Part shown: positions 57,001 to 64,000 of the stretch, piece after piece
Position numbering within the stretch: the first letter of the stretch is position 1
Layout: the number at the start of each line of letters is the position of its first letter
Assembly: GCA_963556695.1 (NCBI GenBank)
Contig: CAUWAG010000003.1
Span: 7,812,001-7,876,000 of the forward strand
DNA length: 64,000 bases
Direction: 5' to 3'
Origin: Anthostomella pinea
Taxonomy: Eukaryota; Ascomycota; Sordariomycetes; Xylariales; Xylariaceae
Notes under the pieces: model-generated
What the model was told of the DNA's origin: nothing
Seen by the model: the letters and a program-made list of their open reading frames with translations, nothing else
Databases searched by the model: none
Program-made: the position numbers and the translations under genes

Positions 57001-58700
57001 GATGCGCAATGAATTGCCTGGATGGCGAATTGGATGATAAGGGGCGATGATGAGGTTGGAGATCTCGAGCAAGGCCGAGGAGATTCAACGGTGAGGTTGG
57101 CTGAAGGTGAAGAAGAGAAGAAGAAGGAAGAGGAAAAGAAGTTACAGGAGAACGTGGAAAGAAATAGTTTATGACAAGAACATGTCCCGACCCGACCCGG
57201 CAGATTGAGAGATGGTATCAATCTTGAAATCAACTCAGGCTCTGCCGCAAGCTCGTGAAATTGACGCGTTTAGCTCGTGATTTAAGCCACAGTGAAAGTC
57301 CACCGGGGGTCCTACGAGGCTGGCTACCATCTACCCCGATATAAAATTTACCTCGTCCACTAAGACAGAAGAATCAGCGTTGCTTCTGCTTCTGTGAGTT
57401 TCTTTCAGGCTGCGAATGTTGTGTTCGTGATGGAACGAATTCCCAACAAAGCTGCAAAATCGTTCCAGTGTTGAAGACATCTGCTCGGGATCCTTCCGAG
57501 ATGGCTTTGCTCTGTTATTGGTAATCTTGAGATTACTGTTGGTACTGTTTGACAACAATTAGCCTTACACGGTGACTTGGTAACTATCAAAGTACATATT
57601 TGTGTTGTTCCTGTTAAATCTTTGGGCACCATGATCCTATTACAGGACACTGCCTTGCCGTAGTACGTTGTCAATGAGACCAGGTTCCTACGTATACATC
57701 TGCATGGACCGCAACAACATCCCAACGCGGACCCGTACGTTGAGAAGACTACTGGAACGGTGCGTGCAATAGAAAACAATCTCTGGAGGCGTCGTGCGGG
57801 ATGACTAATTTGGACCGGTTTGAGTTCTCGTGGCGCACACACCCACAACCGGCATCAGTGCTCTCGAAACACTTCAATGTTGGAATATGACCAATGATTT
57901 CGCCTCGAAGAAGTTCCTAGCCGGTATAAGATAGGAATTAAGCCATAGGCATATCGTGGACTGGTCTGGCCGACATGGCACGAATGAAGATATGGGAATG
58001 GTACGTACATTGATCCGTCTCGAGAGGAGATGTCTCTACCACTATAGTCTATCAGTCGGTGAGAAATCTTCACCGTTGGGACTTGTGTTTTGATATTCTG
58101 CTTCCGCACTACGTCACACCTTGACCATATAAGGCTGAAAACGGGACCTCGGGTAGCCCCTAGACCACACAACATTGAACCTTACACGCAGCGACAATCG
58201 GTCCGCCCAATGGTGCCTGCACTACAGCCACACCAGCAGTACCAGACGCGACCTGAGACGGCGAGACAGGCAGAGACATCACGTTATTGCCACCGACCCA
58301 CTCGCCGCCCTCGACCATGTCCTTCACTACCTACGTTCTTGAGCCCAATTGTTTTGCTCTTGTCCTCGTACACGGTGACTTCTTCAACAGTGGGATAAAT
58401 GGACGGACCCTTGGCCATGATGGCCAGTGGGACGGTCGTCAGGGGCTCAGGTTGCGAGATGTGAGTAAGCATGAGAGATCATGATGACGATAGCCTCGGA
58501 GCTCACGAGATAAGCTTAATGATTTCTGACCATTAGTCAACAAGGCAAGTCACTTTGAGGTAATTGAAAAAATGTGTCAAGGAATCTTCAGCTCATTCAC
58601 ACCTCCAAGTATTGCTCACATGCTTTTTTACGTACACTACTAAGCACAATACAGACTAGACGTCGACCAGCCCCTTGAACCACTCGCCAGACAGTATAGA
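57001..58700. other. Intergenic region
   Basis: About 1.7 kb between two minus-strand genes. A purine-rich stretch on the given strand (about 57100-57150) lies in the 5' leader region of the GPI protein gene and is a pyrimidine tract on the sense strand. No other feature is supported. Confidence 0.45.
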
Positions 58701-60627
58701 CTAGGATGCCAACCCCTCGAGCTGAGCCTTGATCTGAAGAGCAACAACCCTGGAGAAGTACCGACACATGGCCAGATTGCCGCCATGGAGCCAGAGTCCG
58801 GGATGGCCACTCCGCCTCCACATCGTCCTCGTCTCCCCCTCCTCATCAAAACCCCACACATCCTGCACCCTGCTCGCCACGTCCTCGCCAAAAATCATCT
58901 CAGTCGCTGTTTTCATGTTCTGATATCCCGTCGCGCAGACGATCTCATCGGCCTCCAGCTCCGTGCCGTCATCCAGCTTCAGGCCGTGCGGCAGAATCTC
59001 GCTGACGCCATGTCCGTGCTTGACCTTGACATTGCCGTCGATGATCAGCTTCGAGGTGCCGACGTCGATGTAGTAGCCCCCACCCCGCTGCAGGTACTTG
59101 AACCACAGGCCGCAGTCCATCGGCCCGCGGTCGGTCTTGAAGCCGGCCTTGTTGAGGCCGTCGATGATGTCGCGATCCTCTTTTTCCTGCAGCACGTTGA
59201 CATCGGCGTTGATGGCTTTGAAGACCTCCCCCGGCATGCTCCACGACAACAGGTCCGCGTCCTCGACGGGTGGTCCGCCTTCGCAATAGACGGGTCCTAA
59301 CAGGAGTTCTAACACAGTTTTGCTGCTCATGATGGCAGTGGTCGAGCGCTGGACTATCGTCACGTCGTACCCGTTCTCGTAGAAGTCCTGCGAGATGTCG
59401 AGTGCCGAGTTGCAGGAGCCGATCACAACGGCCTTCTTGCCGTTGCCGTTCTTCGTGGCGCCTCGGAACTCGGAGGAGTGGCAGAGGATATCCCCCTTGA
59501 AGTTCTCCATGCCTTTGAAATCGGGATAGTTCTTCTTCCCCGAGTGGCCGGTGGCTTGGATGATGTGTTTCGGGTGCATCGTCCTCATCTCGGTGGATCC
59601 ATCCTTGTGTTTCCTCTTGAGCGTGACAGTCCACTGCTTTTTCGTGTCGTCCCAGATGCTAGACTCGAGTGAGGTGCTGTTCCACACATTGAGCTCCAGC
59701 ATCTCGGCATACGACTTTAGGAAGTTGGCCAGCTTGTCTTTAGGCGTGAAGATTGGCCAGAACTCGGGAAATCTGATATATGGCATGTGGTCATACCATA
59801 TGGGGTCATGGAGGACGAGTTGGTGGTATCGATTCCTCCAATTGTCGCCAATGGCATCGCTCAGGTCAATGGTAAGAGCCGGAACATCCAGCATCTTCAG
59901 ACGCGCATGAACTGAGAGCCCGGCCTGGCCACAACCTTGAACCTGTCAGCTACACTCCGAGGGGCTGAAGTTCTGGCGACTTGCCAATGATGAGTACCGT
60001 TGGTTCCCAATCCTCGAAGTTTGACTCCGCAGCCCTCCTTTCTAACCAGTTCTTCCTCCCCGCCTGGGCCCCATGCTGGACCCCGTTCGCCCGATTAGGA
60101 CCCAGCGCCTCCTCATGCCTAGCGAGCTCATCCATCGACGTGAAGAAGGTCCATATCTTCCACTCGCCAGACTTCTGCACCAGACGTACGACACCCCTGC
60201 CGGATCCGACCTTGGTCGTGACTATGGTAAAGAACTGGATCCCCTCGACGGACCCATCATGCCTCAGGGGCACCACCCGGGGGCCATGATTCGGAGCTGA
60301 ATGGTCGATATCGACCTTGGCAAGGTGATGGCCCTGGCTGAGAAGGTCGACGATCTTCTCCCTGCCTTTAGCAGTGCGGAGATCCCATGTCATGCCCAAG
60401 TGATCCCGCCAGTAGCCATCTTCGAGGAAGAGATCCGCCACAGCCTTGTAGTCACCGCCCTGCAAGGATTGGTTTAGCGAGTCAACAACCTCCGAAGATA
60501 CGGTGATAGCATTGGCGGTTTCCTCGTTGGTGTCGCACGTGCTCGCTGGCCATGATGCGATGGGGATGTTCACCGACCCGGGGACGACTCGCTGGCTTGA
60601 TGGCACTTGGTCTGCTGCTGTCGACAT
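58701..60627 (-). CDS. FAD-dependent monooxygenase (FMO-like) with N-terminal NTF2/SnoaL-like domain (625 aa)
   Basis: Exons are 60627-59985 and 59935-58701. The 49-nt intron starts GCAAGT, a GC-AG intron, and only this joins VLIIG to CGQAGLSV as a proper GxGxxG FAD site (about residue 211). Residues about 50-180 form an NTF2/SnoaL-like part (LNQSLQGGDYKAVADLFLED, ending WKIWTFFTSMDEL). Later FMO-type motifs are ATGHSGKKNYPDFKGM, KKAVVIGSCNSALDISQDFY (NADPH-site GxGxSA-like) and DEIVCATGYQN. This two-domain layout is common in fungi and bacteria, often labelled indole-3-pyruvate monooxygenase-like; the substrate is unknown. The ATG at 60627 is the first ATG in frame. Confidence 0.92.
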
Positions 60628-62449
60628 CTTTCGCAGAATCAGAAGCAATAGTACTACGGCGTGCTAGTCAAGACTGAGGCTTGAAATATATCACCACCTT
60701 TAGCGAAGCCGTGAAGAGCATGGCAATGTTACCCTATTCATACCCAGCACCAACGCGCCGAGGGCGCGGAGACCCCGCATGCTGTGCGACGGATTTGACG
60801 CTCCAGCGGACGTATCACGCATATACCGTAACATCTCGTCATGGAGGCGGGTGTATACCCAGATACCCCGCGCTCGGGATGCAGATCAACGTCTGTGGAG
60901 AAATCTGGGGCAGTGAGTAAACTAGTAGAGCCCCGGATGGGATACCTTATGAGGCAACCCGGTCCTGAGGTTTCCCGAGGATCGCCTCACGGTGTGTCCA
61001 TCTTCGAAGGAATATCCCGCTGGAGATCGTGAGTGCCGAGGTGTTGGGTCCTATGACCGCCGCTGACCCGAACGACGCCAAGTCGAGTTCCCATGACTTC
61101 CGACTGACGTGCACACCACAACCAGCTTGGAGTTCTAGCAGATGGTAGTCGGGAGTTCGTTACTCGCATTTGCGTTTTCACCGTTACGCTGTACTCTGTA
61201 CTGGCTTACGGGTCATTGTAGAGCGAGACAGAGCCCATTGTGTCCTCATCCTCAGTAATGGTCGCCTCCGAGTTGAGCACTAGTATCAAGCTTACATCTA
61301 TTACGACTCGTGATCAATGTGGCCACCTCTTTGTTTTCTGTTTTGCTGACCCGAGTGTCGTCGAGTGACAACATCGCCCTCCAGCGTTACAACGTGATAG
61401 CCGAATGCAATGATGAGATTTACGTATGGCTGCTTAGAGAAAGGGACCAACCCCTTACAACCCCTATCTCGACCCGGTCAACCCCTTTAAAAGTCGGAAT
61501 GTGTTCCCACGTCGGCTGCCAAAGCAACGACCGACTGCACATACATTGCTATCTCTAAAGTGTCGCCCTCCTAATGACATCGCAAATTTGCTTCCTGGTG
61601 AGGATGCTGGAACATATTGTATCAGAGGCGATTCGGTCGAGTCATGTCCAAGGGGCCGGCAAAGCTGCTCCCACATTGCGTATCATGTGTAACCGCCACT
61701 TGTTTATCTTACCTTGTTGTTACCCTCGCTGGTATGTGTTAAGTCTTCGCAACGTTTCACCTACAGTTCGCCTCAACAAGCACGCGGCTTTCAAGAAATG
61801 CCAGCTCAAAAGGGCGCTCCGGGCCGGCGGAAGCGTGCGCCGTGGACCAGAACGGGCCGAAGTCGCTCGAAAGCATCGCTTCATGGACACGACTTTATAG
61901 AATATCCATCGTTCAATATATCTGTGACTGAGATTCCAAGAAGGTGAAATGGGGATGGATAGACTGCGAAGACACTGATGTCAGCACTAATGTACAGTAT
62001 AAAGAGGGACGCTAGAATCGTCGATCTGCATAGGGCCATAGGCGCGGCCGGTGAAGTTTGAAGCCCGGAATGCCGGCGGGGGGCTATCAGCCCTCACTCA
62101 CTGCATTACTGTACTTGTACTGTACCTGTGCGAATGAGAGCCAAGCATTCATCCCGCCTCCCTTGAATCCCATCGAGGCGGATCATTGATTACATCATGT
62201 GTCTGTTGCATGTACAGTAAGGTAGGTACGATTCGTGCTGACCTCCAGCCTCCAGGTGAAAAGTGAAAAGTGAAAAGTGAAAAGTGGACGACAGGGGTTT
62301 GTTACCCATCTCAACTCCCCTAGCCAGTGACCACCGACAACTCCCCTCACGAGTCACCACCAAATAGCAGTCAATCATCATACGTTTTGAACATCGTACG
62401 GTACCACAGCCGAACCTTGCACTTGCGCGACCAGCGTCCCCTTGCCGCC
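60628..62449. other. Divergent intergenic region with a 7-bp microsatellite
   Basis: About 1.8 kb between the starts of the monooxygenase (minus) and Sec14-like (plus) genes. It contains (GTGAAAA)n at 62256-62286, about 165 nt ahead of the Sec14-like ATG. No coding signal seen. Confidence 0.45.
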
Positions 62450-63923
62450 ATGACCAAGTCTGGCTCGATCCACCGGGTGCCCTCGGCCGGTGCTGTCGAG
62501 AACGGCTACCCGAAGGGCCATCTCGGCCACCTCACCGAATCCGAGACGCAGGCCCTCGTAGACTTCAAGGTCCTCCTCGAGAAGAAGGGCCTGTACAAGC
62601 CCGGCCCGCCGCCGTCCCACGACGATCCCACATTGCTGTGCGTATAACCCCCTAGAGTCGTCTGGTCAGTCTGGTCGCTGACGAGTGAGTTGCCCCTCCA
62701 GCCGATACCTCCGCGCGCGCAAATGGGTCGTGCAAGATTCCTACGGTCAAGATGCCTACGGCCAGTTCAGCGAGACGGAGAAGTTCCGCGACGCCAACCA
62801 GATCACGCTCCTCTACGACTCGATCGACGTCGACTCGTACGAAACATCAAAGAAGCTGGTACGGTGACGTCGACCACAAGACCCCGCAGACAGATGGATC
62901 TTTTGGCACGGTAGCTCACGATATCCTCGATGTAGTATCCGCGATTCACGGGCCGGCGGGACAAGAGGGGAATACCCATATACGTATACCAGATCCGCCA
63001 TCTCGACTCTAAGGCCGTCGCCGCGTACGAGAAGGAGACCAAGACCACATACAGCAAGGCCAAGACGGACGGCAAGACGCCCGCGAAGCTGCTGCGCCTG
63101 TTCGCGCTGTACGAGGACCTGACGCGGTTCGTCCAGCCGCTCGCCACCGAATGCACCGACCGCGAGTACCCCGAGACCCCGATCACTCTTAGTACGAACA
63201 TCGTGGACATCTCGGGCGTGACGCTGAAGATGTTTTGGAATTTGAAGGCGCACATGCAGGCCGCTAGTCAGCTGGCGACGTCTCACTACCCCGAGACGCT
63301 CGATCGTGAGTTTTCCTTCCTCCCGAGATGATGGACGGCAGCAGAAACAGCTCGCTCACTGACTCGTGCGCGCGCTTGCCTTAGGCATCTTCATCATCGG
63401 CGCGCCCATGTTCTTCTCGACGGTCTGGGGCTGGATCAAGCGGTGGTTCGACCCCGTGACCGTGTCCAAGATCTTCATACTCACCGAGCAGGACGTCGTG
63501 CCCGTGCTGACGTCCTTCATCGACAAGAAGGACATCCCCAAGGCCTACGGCGGCGACCTGGACTGGGACTTCTTCGACGACCCGGCCTGGGACGACGAGA
63601 TCCGGCGGCTGTGCTCGTGGGAGGACGGCCACACCACGTTCCCCGGGGGCCCCATGTATTGGAAGACCATCGACGATGGGACGAGGATGGAATGCCTGGC
63701 GGTTGGTACCAAAGATGGCGCCGACAGGATGGAGCGTGTTTGCACCATCCCGAAGGCCTTCCCGCCAAAGTCTGGCGCCGCGTCGGCGACGACGACAACA
63801 ACAACAACAGCACCAGAACCAGCAGCCTCTGAGACGCCAATGGCGAGCGGTGATGCCTCGACGATAGAGGCTGCCGCACCGGAGCCTCCTACCTCAGCCG
63901 TGGCGGATTTGAAATTGGCCTAA
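62450..63923 (+). CDS. Sec14-like CRAL-TRIO lipid-transfer protein (417 aa)
   Basis: Exons are 62450-62637, 62702-62858, 62936-63305 and 63385-63923; frame is kept throughout. The N-terminal CRAL-TRIO-N part has LTESETQALVDFKVLLEK and, after the first intron, LLRYLRARKW, the family's helix. The lipid-binding domain follows: GRRDKRGIPIYVYQIRHLD, STNIVDISGVTLKMFW, YPETLDRIFIIGAPMFFSTV (the classic P-E-x-x-x-x-x-x-I-x-x-A-P-x-x-F signature) and FDPVTVSKIFIL. The C-terminal 70 residues are Thr/Ala/Glu-rich and disordered. Sec14 proteins exchange phosphatidylinositol and phosphatidylcholine between membranes and support PI-4-phosphate signalling. Confidence 0.94.
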
Positions 63924-64000
63924 GATGCGACAAAAAGTCGCTGGTACCATCATGATCATGATATGCATATGTAGATGAGTATGTTGAAGATATTGAGACA

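Noticed and set aside
1..64000. tRNA, rRNA and CRISPR features
   Set aside because: I found no convincing tRNA B-box or cloverleaf, no rRNA sequence and no spacer-repeat array by reading; a tRNAscan-SE run would settle the tRNA question.

Overview
The window is nuclear DNA of a filamentous ascomycete (Pezizomycotina). Support for this: short introns of about 45-130 nt with GTAAGT/GTATGT-like donors and CTAAC/CTGAC branch sites, a cell-wall alpha-1,3-glucan synthase, a KGG/conidiation-type protein, a Tad1/CgT1-like LINE fragment and repeat copies that differ almost only by C-to-T and G-to-A changes, as expected from repeat-induced point mutation (RIP). A Sordariomycete is likely; I cannot name the genus.

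Layout. 0.3-1.8 kb: multi-exon kinase-like gene whose first exon looks disabled. 2.1-9.5 kb (minus): complete alpha-1,3-glucan synthase of eight exons (2,299 aa); one of its introns fits only as a spliceosomal twin intron (stwintron). 12-20 kb: secreted and surface proteins (a divergent pair of secreted genes, one GNAT-like; a repeat-stalked CAP-like protein) and two unknown proteins. 20.3-22.0 kb: RIP-mutated terminal-repeat element with a candidate nested solo LTR. 23-28 kb: RING-H2 protein, a PY-motif protein and a large His/Pro-rich single-pass membrane protein. 29-34 kb: housekeeping genes LSM4, a mitochondrial PPR protein and a DEDD 3'-5' exonuclease, with an MFS relic between them. 36-41 kb: small conserved protein, KGG stress protein, P450 relic, alpha/beta hydrolase and aspartate aminotransferase. 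42-48 kb: ER SNARE Ufe1/syntaxin-18, DHA1 drug/H+ antiporter, acyl-CoA thioesterase. 51-54 kb: unknown protein ending in a CaaX box, then a LINE 3' end and a broken tannase/feruloyl esterase gene. 55.9-60.6 kb: repeat-rich GPI-anchored protein and an FAD monooxygenase with an N-terminal NTF2-like domain. 62.4-63.9 kb: Sec14-like lipid-transfer protein.

The genes do not form an operon-like unit or a clear biosynthetic cluster. The common themes are cell wall and surface biology (glucan synthase, GPI protein, CAP-like protein, His/Pro membrane protein) and small-scale decay of accessory metabolic genes (P450, MFS, tannase) among intact housekeeping genes. Exon models were built by eye from splice signals and reading frame. 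For every multi-exon model given as complete, the summed exon lengths are divisible by three.
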